The notes under the pieces were generated by a model, which was not told where the DNA came from, searched no databases, and was given only the letters and a program-made list of their open reading frames with translations. Shown piece after piece: positions 1 through 9,054 of a stretch of DNA of 64,000 nucleotides. The stretch is from the NCBI RefSeq assembly GCF_002078355.1, contig NZ_CP015363.1, positions 1,550,001 to 1,614,000 of the forward strand, in the 5' to 3' direction. Both the position numbers and the translations under genes were made by a program. This DNA comes from Ferroplasma acidiphilum. Lineage in GTDB: Archaea > Thermoplasmatota > Thermoplasmata > Thermoplasmatales > Thermoplasmataceae. Every line of letters starts with the position of its first letter. Position 1 is the stretch's first letter.

Positions 1-358
1 TTATCTCAACGTTTACACCTTCATATGTTTCAGCTACTATTACACCGTTCTTTTTAACAGATGCAAGCCTTTCTGCATTTTTTGCCTTCTTAAGGCCGAA
101 GTGCCGGTATACTTCGTAATGTTCACCATTTACATTGAAATTCAATGTAATTTCGAAATAATTCTTTCCCTTTTTTATCAATTCATTGTTTTTTTCATTA
201 TTCCTTGACTCAGCAAATAATGCGAATTTTATTGCGTCAAGTATGCTGGTTTTTCCGGCACCGTTCTTTCCTGTGATTATATTAATGCCCTGTTCAAAGG
301 TTATTTCAGTATTCTCGTGTGATAGAAAATTTATAATTTTTATGGATTCTATAATCAT
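1..358 (-). CDS. rad50: Rad50 ATPase, N-terminal part (cut by window edge)
   Basis: This is the first 119 or so residues of Rad50, the SMC-like ATPase that pairs with Mre11 in double-strand-break end processing. The translated start reads MIIESIKIINFLSHENTEI, typical of Rad50. A Walker A loop GKNGAGKTS follows at about residues 31-39. The ATG shares one base with the mre11 stop codon (TAATG at 356-360), so the two genes are translationally coupled. The coiled coil, zinc hook and C-terminal ATPase lobe lie beyond the left edge. Identity is firm; nothing can be said about completeness. Confidence 0.93.
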   Translation of the reverse strand, partial: MIIESIKIINFLSHENTEITFEQGINIITGKNGAGKTSILDAIKFALFAESRNNEKNNELIKKGKNYFEITLNFNVNGEHYEVYRHFGLKKAKNAERLASVKKNGVIVAETYEGVNVEI

Positions 359-1479
359 TATTCCACCTGCATTATCTCCCTTATTAACCTGTAGGATGTT
401 TCATTGTCCTCATTCTTTATTGAGTTAAATATATTTTCAGCCAGTGATGCCATCTGGTCATCTTTGAAATAGGCTTTGAAGTAATCCTGCAGTTTTGACA
501 TATTGGGTTTTTCCTCAATGCTTTTAACCTCTTTTTCAAACACAGGCCCTCTTATTATGACGTTTTTAAGTAGCAGCAGGTTTGCTTTTACATCATCCCG
601 GTCTGCGTCCCCGTGGATAGTTAATGATATAAGCGGCTCTTTGCCGTTTATTCCCGGAGTTTTCAGTATTTTTTGCATATCGTCCATATAGCTGGCATAA
701 TTGGTGTTTACAGCATTCAGGTATCTTGTAGATTTCAGTTTTACCCTCTGTGCATCTATTTTTCCATTTTCTATGTCTACAAGGTTTACTGATTTCCCGT
801 TCCTTAAAAAATTTTTAATTTCATTTGTGCTGTTCAGGTCAGTAGACCCTGCATATGAAAATACCGGATATTTATCTGTTATTAAATAAGAATCATGTAC
901 ATGGCCAAATGCAAGGTATTTATAATTAACAGGAAGGTCTTTAGAATCTACCTCACAGGCTTCCGGTATAAGATATGGTGAAACGCCCTGGTGCGACATC
1001 ATTATGGAATTTTTATACGATTTTGCTTCAACATCGGCCTTTCTATATTGCTCCACAAGATTGTTTTTCCTTAGCCCTTTCATGTTTGATATACCGGAAA
1101 GCAATATGTCTTCACCACCATAATTTATTACGATGCTCTGCAACTCCTCGGTTCCAAGGAGCTTTACTCCCAGAAAATCAAATATTCTGGAAGCTACCTC
1201 ATCCGTTCTTTTGGGCCGGTCATGGTCCCCCATTATCAGGTACATTGTTTTATTTTTTTTATAAAGCTTTATCATTGCTTTCTTAAATTCATTCATTGCC
1301 CTGTTTGAAGGTGACCATGTATCGAATAAATCTCCGGTATGGACAAAAAAATCTACATTTTCCTCAAGGCCGAAATCTATTGCCTCATTGAATGATTCAT
1401 AGAAATCTTCTTCCCGCAAATCCATCATATACTGGCGGTATCCCAGATGTGTATCTGATAAATGGAGAAATCGTGCCAT
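358..1479 (-). CDS. mre11: Mre11 DNA double-strand-break nuclease
   Basis: Mre11 is a Mn-dependent 3'-5' exonuclease and endonuclease acting with Rad50. The 373-residue protein begins MARFLHLSDTHLGYRQY, giving phosphoesterase motif I (D9, H11). Motif II is HTGDLFD (about residue 47), motif III is MGDHDRP, and the later histidines are in MSHQG and FGHVHD. Motif III is usually GNHD; here the Asn is replaced by Asp. Its start overlaps the herA stop by one base and its stop overlaps the rad50 start by one base, so it is the third gene of a nurA-herA-mre11-rad50 operon. The length fits archaeal Mre11. Confidence 0.95.
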   Translation of the reverse strand: MARFLHLSDTHLGYRQYMMDLREEDFYESFNEAIDFGLEENVDFFVHTGDLFDTWSPSNRAMNEFKKAMIKLYKKNKTMYLIMGDHDRPKRTDEVASRIFDFLGVKLLGTEELQSIVINYGGEDILLSGISNMKGLRKNNLVEQYRKADVEAKSYKNSIMMSHQGVSPYLIPEACEVDSKDLPVNYKYLAFGHVHDSYLITDKYPVFSYAGSTDLNSTNEIKNFLRNGKSVNLVDIENGKIDAQRVKLKSTRYLNAVNTNYASYMDDMQKILKTPGINGKEPLISLTIHGDADRDDVKANLLLLKNVIIRGPVFEKEVKSIEEKPNMSKLQDYFKAYFKDDQMASLAENIFNSIKNEDNETSYRLIREIMQVE

Positions 1480-3032
1480 TAAAATTCACCCAGGAGGTCC
1501 TTTGTCTTTTTCCGTATTTCTGAAGGGTCATTCTTCTTCCTTACCTCTTCCCTGGCTTCCCTGAGCAGTGTTATTACGTCAATATCTGACCCACCTGCCA
1601 TGGTTTCCCTGTTTCTGATTTTGACAATAGCTGGCATTTTGACAATTTCCCCAACTATTATGGCTTCTCCAGTGTCAAGGGATGGAAGGTCTTCCATCAG
1701 ATAGCCTGTGATGTTCTCACTGCTTTCCAGTATGGCATTCTGGTCCGAGGGGTTGGTAACACGTAGTATTATCTGGGAATTGCACTGGCTCAGCACATCT
1801 GCATCTATTTTTCCCGGGCGCTGGGTAATGACCACAAGAAATATTCCGAATTTTCTGCCCTCACCTGCAATCTTCTTTATCATTTTTGCTATGTTGCTAT
1901 TGCTTCTGGGCGGAACAAAATTATGTGCCTCTTCAATGAAAACGAATACAGGATATTTGAATTCAGATGATAATTTAACATCGTAAATGGAAGAGAGCAC
2001 CCGGTAAGAGAAGTAATTTGCCAGGAACTGGTCCATGCCGGATAAATCCATTACAGACATCTTTCCAGGGCCAAGGTAATCATTTATCCCGGTTGTATAA
2101 TCCTGGAATATGTCCTTAATTTTTTTCAGGAATGTTAGCCTTCCGCGGATTTTCTTATAGTCTTCCGCCGGGAGTGATTCAGCAGTTTCAAGGAAATCGT
2201 TCAGGTCCTTCTTTCCCTTCATTTTCTTGTATATGTCATCAACTATGGAAATAAGGTTTGTATAGCCCTCCTTTATATCCATTATTCCCTTTACGTCGTC
2301 CGGGGTAAGGTCGCTGAATCTTATCGTGAAATTATTTATTATGCCCACATCGTTGTTTGTATACCGCCCTGTGCTCAGTGGCGTCCTGAATACACTGATG
2401 CCCTCAGAGTAAAATTTCCCATCTACACCTTTTTTCATGAATACATAATCTGCATGTGGGTCAAGCACTATTATAGATGCGCCTTTTTTAAGTAACTCTT
2501 CCATTATTACAGATGCCGTATGGCTTTTCCCGGCTCCAGTCTGTGCCAATATAGCAAGATGCCTGCGCAATCCATTCACGTTAAGTGAAACATTCACATT
2601 GTTGTCCGGCAACGATCCTATATTCAATGATTCTTCCATGTTAAAGGAGAATACTTTCTGAAGTATTTCATCACTTGCCGGGTATACAGGCATACCAGGC
2701 TTTACTATTTCCCTTGATTGGGCGAGATAACCATCCTTTAGTTTTCCAAGTATTGTGGATATGCATATATTGACAAAGTCATTCATCCCGGTTTTTGCAT
2801 ATTTATCAATGCTCTGGTAGTCCATGCCATCATTCATTAATTCACTTTTAGATTTTATTTCCTCAATCCTTCCTATTACTATCTCATTTTTAATTTTCAG
2901 GTAAACATATTCCCATTTTTTTATATCGCTATCATCCGATATGACAAATTGGAACCTTCCTGAAGTATTTTCACCGATTGTGTAACCTATCTTAAGCTCT
3001 GATTCTTGCACGCCTTTCACCCCTTGTTTCAT
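1479..3032 (-). CDS. herA: HerA bipolar DNA helicase/translocase
   Basis: HerA is a hexameric FtsK/VirB4-like ATPase that drives DNA through the NurA nuclease during end resection. Visible are an N-terminal HAS-barrel-like region (residues 1-150), Walker A LAQTGAGKSHTASV (about 165-178), Walker B FVFIEEAHNF and an arginine-finger region around ITQRPGKID. The reading frame opens at 3032 and overlaps nurA by 41 bp. GTG codons at 3020 and 3011 are plausible alternative starts because archaeal HerA normally begins near the IGYTIGE segment. Operon with nurA upstream and mre11 downstream. Confidence 0.94.
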   Translation of the reverse strand: MKQGVKGVQESELKIGYTIGENTSGRFQFVISDDSDIKKWEYVYLKIKNEIVIGRIEEIKSKSELMNDGMDYQSIDKYAKTGMNDFVNICISTILGKLKDGYLAQSREIVKPGMPVYPASDEILQKVFSFNMEESLNIGSLPDNNVNVSLNVNGLRRHLAILAQTGAGKSHTASVIMEELLKKGASIIVLDPHADYVFMKKGVDGKFYSEGISVFRTPLSTGRYTNNDVGIINNFTIRFSDLTPDDVKGIMDIKEGYTNLISIVDDIYKKMKGKKDLNDFLETAESLPAEDYKKIRGRLTFLKKIKDIFQDYTTGINDYLGPGKMSVMDLSGMDQFLANYFSYRVLSSIYDVKLSSEFKYPVFVFIEEAHNFVPPRSNSNIAKMIKKIAGEGRKFGIFLVVITQRPGKIDADVLSQCNSQIILRVTNPSDQNAILESSENITGYLMEDLPSLDTGEAIIVGEIVKMPAIVKIRNRETMAGGSDIDVITLLREAREEVRKKNDPSEIRKKTKDLLGEF

Positions 3033-4056
3033 AAAATGGTATTCCCAGTTTTCTTTCCAGTGCCCTCATATATATCTTCTCCATTTCAACGGACCTGAAT
3101 TTGACCTTCTTGTCCACATCAACCAGCCAGAGGTTGTAAACCTTATACCCCGTATAACCATAAAATAATATATTTATTATTTTCTCGTCCAGGTTGTATG
3201 GCTTGCGGTCAAGGTCCTCTTTTATAAAGCCCTTTGACAATACCTGCACCTTTATGGGCAAATCTACAGGGTCTGGCAGGATATCAAAGGAAACATAATT
3301 TATATCCGTACCTTCCAGATTCTTCCTGTACATCACGGGAGTTGTATATCCACTTTCCTCTGCAAATGATTTTATCAGGTAATGGTCATTTCTGTAAATT
3401 CCAGATTCCTTTTCTTTTATTTTCATAGTTTCTGGATCGTTGCGTGCAGTTTCCAGAAGGTACTTTTTAAAGCATTCAGTATAGCTGCTCTTTGCCATAA
3501 ATATGAGTGTTGTGCCTTTCTCGTAGGATTTTCTTATAAGTTCCTTCAATGTTTTCATGTATTCATACATAAAATTCTCATATTTTTCTATTGGAAGCGT
3601 TTCTATCCTGTGCGACAATCTCCCCTTTAAAGATCCATCAACAAAGAGATATTCAGGAGAATGTTCATCAAGAAACTTTAACATTGACTTATGTTCTGAA
3701 TGCTCCATAAGAAGTATGGTAAAATTTCTCTGATCCACAGGGTCAACGGCAACGAGGTCAGCATGAAAATCCGATGTTACCTCATTGTTGTAAAGGGTAA
3801 ATGCCCTGACAATCACAATATTTTTTCCATTGTAAAGCATCCTGAGAAATTCAGAACTGTCTGTTGCAGCAGCATCTATTTTTCCAGGGTCCGATGGCTT
3901 AAATTTAATATAATTGGAATTAAAAAGGTCACGGTAAAATTTGTATATGCTTGACGTTTTGTCCAGTTTCAAATCCTTTTTCATTGAATCACTGTTCCTG
4001 TCAAGATAATTCATAAAATCTGAAAATGTATCCATATAAATAACAATATATTTCAT
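2992..4056 (-). CDS. nurA: NurA 5'-3' nuclease
   Basis: NurA is the toroidal nuclease partner of HerA. The assignment rests on its place directly before herA in a nurA-herA-mre11-rad50 operon and on a NurA-like core: an acidic motif YLFVDGSLKGRLSH near residue 140, a helical KELIRKSYEKG region, and a C-terminal LWLVDVDKKVKF acidic strand. It is 354 residues, within the family range. Sequence similarity in this family is weak, so operon context carries weight. The listed start gives MKYIVIYMDTFSDF; the Met eight codons in (4035) is an alternative. Confidence 0.85.
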   Translation of the reverse strand: MKYIVIYMDTFSDFMNYLDRNSDSMKKDLKLDKTSSIYKFYRDLFNSNYIKFKPSDPGKIDAAATDSSEFLRMLYNGKNIVIVRAFTLYNNEVTSDFHADLVAVDPVDQRNFTILLMEHSEHKSMLKFLDEHSPEYLFVDGSLKGRLSHRIETLPIEKYENFMYEYMKTLKELIRKSYEKGTTLIFMAKSSYTECFKKYLLETARNDPETMKIKEKESGIYRNDHYLIKSFAEESGYTTPVMYRKNLEGTDINYVSFDILPDPVDLPIKVQVLSKGFIKEDLDRKPYNLDEKIINILFYGYTGYKVYNLWLVDVDKKVKFRSVEMEKIYMRALERKLGIPFYETRGERRARIRA

Positions 4057-4232
4057 TCAAAAATAAATCTTTCCATATGTGTGCCTGTTTGCCAGAACTG
4101 CAAAGTCCATAGGGCAGGCAAATATTTATCCTGAAATCTATTGTAAAAATTATATAGGCGTAAAGTTTTAAAACCATATCTACATTATTGCTAGCTTATA
4201 TGGATAAATAAGATGTTGATGAAGGTGCTGTT

Positions 4233-5312
4233 GTGTTTCAAAGTGTAAGGGTTGAAAATGAAAATATGGATAAGGTTATTGATATAGTAAAATCTAAAAT
4301 CAATACCTACGAGGTTCTTGCCAACCCTGCAAGCATGAAATTCCTTTTTTTCGACAGCGACAATCCTGACATAAACACACAGTTTGACGAATTAAGGAAA
4401 ATTCTGGTACCTATGGGGTACATACCGTTTCTGGTACTGGATGTTGAGCATTACGTTGAAGTGGGAATACGCCCTAAAGCTTCGTATAGGAGCAACAAAG
4501 TTAATCTTATTATGCTTATACTCACACTGGCATCAACAATATATGTTGGTTCTATATATGCCAGCAGCTTTGTACATCCCGGCACATTCGCAGAGGAATA
4601 TAAACTGCTTTACGGATTTGTTTTCTTTTCACTTCCATTGATGTTTATACTGGGAATACATGAAACTGCACATTATATTGTTGCAAGGAGGTATAAGGTT
4701 AATGCATCACTGCCATTTTTTATTCCGTTTCCATATTTAATAGGGACGTTCGGAGCATTTGTTTCACTCAGGGATCCTGTCCCCACACGAAAGGCAATGG
4801 CAGAAATAGGTGCAGCGGGCCCTATAGCTGGTTTCCTGGCGGCTGTTCCCCTCCTATTTCTTGCCCAGTACCTGGAGGGCATTTTCAAGCCAATAGGCAA
4901 TTACATACCGTTCATTTTAAATTACCCTGAAATTTACCACATATTTGGAATAGTTGAACCTTCCAATGTCCCCATATTCCCCATGGTTTTTGCTGTGTGG
5001 GTAGGCATGTTTGCAACTGCAATGAACCTTATACCGGCAGGGCAGCTGGATGGAGGGCATATTGCCAGGGGCATACTTGGCCCGAGGTCATATATATTAG
5101 GGTATATCTTCATAGGGTTCCTGTTTTATCTAACGATAACATATCATTATATAGGCTGGCTTTTCCTTGCCCTATTCGTTATCTTTATGGGGATGGCCCA
5201 TCCGCCAGCCCTGAATGATTGCGAGAAAATATCCAGAGTTGATATCGGGATAGCAGTCTTCTGCCTGGTAATGTTTGCGCTTACCTTTACTGCGCTGCCG
5301 ATAAAACCCTAA
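4233..5312 (+). CDS. Site-2-protease-like membrane metallopeptidase (M50)
   Basis: This predicted intramembrane zinc protease of the M50/S2P family has 359 residues. A soluble N-terminal domain (1-88) is followed by about six to seven membrane segments. The zinc motif HETAH is at 143-147 in the segment FILGIHETAHYIV, and the second metal-binding motif is AGQLDGGH in a later helix. The start is GTG at 4233 because an in-frame stop lies eight codons upstream and AAGGTG sits 6 nt before it. The length and architecture match the archaeal S2P branch related to the plant EGY proteins. The substrate is unknown. Confidence 0.85.
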   Translation: MFQSVRVENENMDKVIDIVKSKINTYEVLANPASMKFLFFDSDNPDINTQFDELRKILVPMGYIPFLVLDVEHYVEVGIRPKASYRSNKVNLIMLILTLASTIYVGSIYASSFVHPGTFAEEYKLLYGFVFFSLPLMFILGIHETAHYIVARRYKVNASLPFFIPFPYLIGTFGAFVSLRDPVPTRKAMAEIGAAGPIAGFLAAVPLLFLAQYLEGIFKPIGNYIPFILNYPEIYHIFGIVEPSNVPIFPMVFAVWVGMFATAMNLIPAGQLDGGHIARGILGPRSYILGYIFIGFLFYLTITYHYIGWLFLALFVIFMGMAHPPALNDCEKISRVDIGIAVFCLVMFALTFTALPIKP

Positions 5313-5345
5313 AAAATTAATAACTAAAAACAGATACAGACTAAG

Positions 5346-5418
5346 GGGCTTGTGGTCCAGTGGTTATGACGCTTCCCTCACACGGAAGAAATCGCCGGTT
5401 CAAATCCGGCCAGGCCCA
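5346..5418 (+). tRNA. tRNA-Val (CAC)
   Basis: The 73-nt cloverleaf has acceptor GGGCTTG paired with CAGGCCC, one G-U pair, and discriminator A. The T-arm is GCCGG TTCAAAT CCGGC. The anticodon loop reads CTCACAC, giving anticodon CAC (valine). There is no intron, and CCA is not encoded. Confidence 0.95.
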
Positions 5419-5571
5419 TTTAATTTTCAGGAAAACCATATTTTATGATAAATATGCATGTATACTGCTATTCTATTTATTGAGACGATTCGTGTTAGAT
5501 TTCTTGAAGAGAAAAATTTTTATAGAAGTTTAAAATTACCTATTGCTTTGTATTTATTGGAGGTGGTAGAA

Positions 5572-5925
5572 ATGACTGCGAACAATGATACAAGCCAGGT
5601 TTCTAGGGAAAAAGAGGGACGGAAAGTTGAAAGTGGATACGCCTTCAAGGGGGGCGATATCAGTATGGACAGGTTTTCAGAGATTGAGGCCATAGGAGAG
5701 AAAATCGGGAACATATGGCAAGACAATGATCTAAGTATACTGGACCTGAAAACATTGATGCCATACCTTGCGTCTATGGTATTCCTTGAGGCGGGGGATT
5801 CTGATTTTGATATTCTTGATTACATAGACAACTACATGAAGCCTGCGATATTCGAATTTAACCGGAGATTGAGAAACTCAAGGAAATTCAAGAGTTTTGA
5901 TAACAACACAGCTGTTACAGCTTAA
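5572..5925 (+). CDS. Small conserved-type soluble protein of unknown function
   Basis: A 117-residue acidic soluble protein. The ATG at 5572 is chosen over the upstream in-frame ATG at 5458 because a near-perfect Shine-Dalgarno GGAGGTGG ends 5 nt before it and a TATA-like TTTTTATAG lies about 55 nt upstream. The N-terminal 30 residues are polar and probably disordered. The remainder is helical (MDRFSEIEAIGEKI, DLKTLMPYLASMVFLEAG, YIDNYMKPAIFEFNRRL). No family is recognised. The strong ribosome site suggests good expression. The stop codon lies inside a hairpin (5910-5935). Confidence 0.7.
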   Translation: MTANNDTSQVSREKEGRKVESGYAFKGGDISMDRFSEIEAIGEKIGNIWQDNDLSILDLKTLMPYLASMVFLEAGDSDFDILDYIDNYMKPAIFEFNRRLRNSRKFKSFDNNTAVTA

Positions 5926-5935
5926 GGTAACAGCT
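5910..5935 (+). terminator. Hairpin spanning the stop codon of the 117-aa gene
   Basis: AGCTGTTAC (5910-5918) and GTAACAGCT (5927-5935) are perfect 9-bp complements with an 8-nt loop, followed by TTTATTTATAA. The stop codon TAA (5923-5925) is in the loop. The layout resembles an intrinsic terminator or a 3'-end stabilising hairpin. Confidence 0.5.
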
Positions 5936-6209
5936 TTATTTATAATTTAAACATGCCTATTATAAATCATATTTTTATGATTTTAGACTCCCCTTAGAAA
6001 TTTGTAATGATTAAAACGGCCATGTTTATTTTACCATGTTGTGTGGATTTGTTATCCAGGTTGGTTAATTAAATTGTTTTTCTACATGATAGTCAGAATG
6101 TGCAAGTAGGTTCATGGTATTCAAGTCAATATAGACTCCTATTGCATGCAGAGAGTATAATACATATTCCTGTACATAAATTTATATACCCCGTAAATGT
6201 ATTGCCTCT

Positions 6210-7061
6210 ATGATAACTGTAAATAGGAAAAGTTTATTGATTGTAGCCACGGTAATAACGGCAGCTCTTATGATAGGCATGCCATTATCCGCAGCAGCAA
6301 GCCCGGGAAACACCCCTGCATATTTGGCCAGTGGGTCATCAATGAATTACATTTGCAGTACATCAGGATACGCTTATTCCCAGGAATACTCACACTCAAA
6401 TGGCATAGGAAAAACAACCATAAGCAATTCTACTACTGGCCCTGCCACATATTATTATAATGTATCTGTAAGCAGTTCAAACAACACAGTAGCAAATATA
6501 ACTGTTCCGACAAGCAATGGAATGTCCTCATATACCAATGTACCCATAAGTGATGCAAAATATATGGTGCCCACATATGTCAGCAATTCTTCCAAAAGTG
6601 TGACAGTCTTAATTCCAATGAGTGGGGGAAATTTTAATGGATTATATGGAAACTACAACTATACAGTTAACTATTCAAAAACTATTAATTTTTCATACTA
6701 CAAAACCGCATTTGGAACAGTAAAGGCCACGGAATATGTTATATCTGAGCATGAAATAGTGAATCAGGCAACACCATCAACTGCGGCTTCATATAAGAAT
6801 ATAACAGGCACAATATATATCAACTCCGCCACAAATGTCATATTAGGTTTGAATATAAATGTTTACGATATGCATGTTAAAAGTGGAACAACCCCGTTAA
6901 ATGAAACTTATACCTCAACCGGCTATACGTACACTATTGACCTTTCGAGCACAAACGTTGTACCGGTTCATACAGAACTTACCGGAGCTTATATTGGCAT
7001 AGGGGTAGCTATAGTGCTTCTTGGAATAACACTTTATTACTTCTACGGCAGGAAGCATTAA
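6210..7061 (+). CDS. Membrane-anchored, N-glycosylation-rich surface protein
   Basis: A 283-residue exported protein of unknown function. It has an N-terminal signal segment (about residues 5-30, RKSLLIVATVITAALMIGMP, then SAAASP) and a C-terminal membrane helix GAYIGIGVAIVLLGITLYYF followed by GRKH. This predicts an outside body held by a C-terminal anchor. The body is rich in Ser, Thr, Asn and Tyr, with about ten N-x-S/T sequons (for example NVS, NNT, NIT, NYT, NYS, NFS). That suits a glycosylated cell-surface protein in a wall-less acidophile. TTTATATA about 25 nt before the ATG suggests a leaderless transcript. Confidence 0.75.
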   Translation: MITVNRKSLLIVATVITAALMIGMPLSAAASPGNTPAYLASGSSMNYICSTSGYAYSQEYSHSNGIGKTTISNSTTGPATYYYNVSVSSSNNTVANITVPTSNGMSSYTNVPISDAKYMVPTYVSNSSKSVTVLIPMSGGNFNGLYGNYNYTVNYSKTINFSYYKTAFGTVKATEYVISEHEIVNQATPSTAASYKNITGTIYINSATNVILGLNINVYDMHVKSGTTPLNETYTSTGYTYTIDLSSTNVVPVHTELTGAYIGIGVAIVLLGITLYYFYGRKH

Positions 7062-7123
7062 CCGCCCGAACAGCTACATAAAGGAATGGGAGGAATACCG
7101 GGAGAATAAAATTATTTTCTTTT

Positions 7124-8512
7124 TTAATCCGGTATTATCTTTTGATTATTTTTAAACATAATCAGGATACCGGGAATTATCAATATTATAATAAGTATTA
7201 TAAATAAAGTATTTGTAATGATTCCAAACATGATCATAACAAAAAATCCGGTAAATGAAAAGATGGAAATCCCGAGATAGATGTGTTTCATATTGATATT
7301 TTTCCTGTGTGAATAAAGATATATGCCTGTCAGGGAATCTATTCCGAATTCCATCATAAGAAATATTCCAGATATTGACAGCAACTGTGCAAAGAAACTT
7401 TCTATTGATGGCACAAAAAGCATGACTGCATTTATTGATTCAGCCGCTATCATAATTATAATAAGATTAGCATATGGGCTTTTCCTTGTTTTATTAATAT
7501 ATCCGAATTGCTTTGGAAGGAGATGCTCGCGGGACATAGCGTACCATGCCCTGCTGAGTATATAGGTTGTCAACCACAGCGAACTTGCAGTAGAGGCGAT
7601 AACGGCAATATCCATAACAAATGAATATTGTGGAATTATGTAATGGGACCAGGTGGCAAGGGGGTCCAGACTAGCTGATAGAAGGCTTATAGGTGTCTCA
7701 ATATCCATCAGTGTCATTGTAACCAGGTAAATGGCGAATACTGCGATAAGCCCTATAATTCCTGTAGTTCCTGGCCATTTTTCCCTATTAAACGACTCCT
7801 CAGATGCATATGAATCTATTTCCCACCCGTCCATTATTGTGGCTATTATGGGGAAAGCCAGCATAAATTTATATGGATTCTTTAATAGAGCGCCAAAACC
7901 TATAAACCAGGCAGGAGAAACCGTATTTACAGTATGCCCGGGCAAAAAATAGATTGCTATTATAATGAAAACGGCAATTATGGATAACTCCAGTACGAGA
8001 AAGATTTCTGTGAGCCTTGCAGTTGGCCTTGCACCCATTATAGATGCTACAAGCGTAATTAAAATCCATGCACTGCCGAGCAGGAATATGGTTATTGTAC
8101 TGCTATATATTGAATAGCTTATTATTCCAGTATTATAGAGCAACACTGCTGTATATTCACCTGCGGGTATCACTATTGGTGGAATTGAAAAAAAATATGC
8201 AAGGGTGATTATCCATGCCTGCAAAGAACCGTACCTCTTTGATACGATCTTATTTCCCCAGTGATATGATGCACCTGCGCTGGGGTATAATCTGTTAAAT
8301 TTTCTAAACAATATGGCTGCGCCAAGCCATATGGGAAATGTGATGATAATTGCCATAATTGAGTAGAACCCAAGGTACATTGCAATTACACCGTATGATG
8401 CTGCAATACTGAATGCAGGTGCTACGCTTGATGTTGAGAGTGCTGAAAGGTCAATAAATTTATGTACGTTAGATTTTAAGTCGCCAGAACTCCTGTTTAT
8501 TTTAAATATCAT
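7124..8512 (-). CDS. APC-superfamily amino acid/polyamine permease
   Basis: This integral membrane carrier has about 12 hydrophobic segments over 462 residues. The N-terminal helix SVAPAFSIAASYGVIAMYLG and the following GAAILFRKFNRLYPSAGASYHWG are the APC signature region (unwound TM1 and the aromatic loop before TM3). The substrate cannot be told. The frame opens with TTG at 8521, but the ATG at 8512 (MIFKINRSSG) is preferred. A TATA-like TTTAAATA near 8556-8563 and a palindrome at 8529-8543 lie just upstream. Confidence 0.82.
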   Translation of the reverse strand: MIFKINRSSGDLKSNVHKFIDLSALSTSSVAPAFSIAASYGVIAMYLGFYSIMAIIITFPIWLGAAILFRKFNRLYPSAGASYHWGNKIVSKRYGSLQAWIITLAYFFSIPPIVIPAGEYTAVLLYNTGIISYSIYSSTITIFLLGSAWILITLVASIMGARPTARLTEIFLVLELSIIAVFIIIAIYFLPGHTVNTVSPAWFIGFGALLKNPYKFMLAFPIIATIMDGWEIDSYASEESFNREKWPGTTGIIGLIAVFAIYLVTMTLMDIETPISLLSASLDPLATWSHYIIPQYSFVMDIAVIASTASSLWLTTYILSRAWYAMSREHLLPKQFGYINKTRKSPYANLIIIMIAAESINAVMLFVPSIESFFAQLLSISGIFLMMEFGIDSLTGIYLYSHRKNINMKHIYLGISIFSFTGFFVMIMFGIITNTLFIILIIILIIPGILIMFKNNQKIIPD

Positions 8513-8521
8513 CTTTATCAA

Positions 8522-9054
8522 TTAAGTATACTTTATTAAAGTAAAGTTTATTTGAATATTTAAATTTTCCTTCAGGCATATTTCATGGGATAGGGGTAAC
8601 TGTATAGAGATTATTATTGGTTTAAAAATATATAATCAACTGGTGCTACGTTTTGTGTTACAAAAAGTGGATTCAGAGACTATAAAGAGAAGAAATAATT
8701 TAAAGTTTTAAAGGGTGAAACATTAAAATTTTACTAAAGTGCCCTACGATGCCATTATTAAAGATTATTTTTAGGTCTTATGTTTTTACAATTTTGAGAC
8801 AAGAGCCCTGAATACACCCAAAACTCCGAGCCTTTTAATGGGACATTTAGTTGTTACACAATATTTACAGAAATCTTTATATCATCATATGTGTCACTAT
8901 ATATAGAATATGAAAAAAGAGGCAAGATAGATAGGGGGATATAATTACCTAAAGGAGAGTGCCATTGTTTGGGGCCAGGAACACGTAAAAAGCCAGATAT
9001 ATGCTGCCATGGATAACTCTTATAGAGTGCATAATTTCGGGGTAGTGCATTTAA
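8522..9054. other. Intergenic region with a coding-like fragment
   Basis: Besides the permease promoter, this AT-rich stretch holds no intact gene. A plus-strand frame starts MKKEAR at 8910, meets TAG at 8928, then continues open from 8931 through IGGYNYLKESAIVWGQEHVK and onward to beyond 9050. The part up to about 9050 has higher GC and a protein-like composition, which suggests the tail of a decayed gene. No family is recognised. Confidence 0.35.
8529..8543. promoter_or_regulatory. 15-bp palindrome at the permease transcription start region
   Basis: TACTTTA-T-TAAAGTA is a perfect 7-1-7 palindrome. It lies 17-31 nt before the permease ATG and just downstream of the TATA-like box at about 8556-8563 (minus strand), where a repressor would block transcription. 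AT-rich composition raises the chance of coincidence. Confidence 0.35.

Noticed and set aside
358-1286. Plus-strand frames opposite mre11 (such as 503-691, 701-889, 975-1286)
   Set aside because: Low-complexity hydrophobic antisense shadows of a well-supported minus-strand gene.
5458-5571. 38-codon N-terminal extension of the small soluble protein
   Set aside because: A strong GGAGGTGG site and TATA spacing favour the ATG at 5572, and the extension contains the promoter-like sequence.
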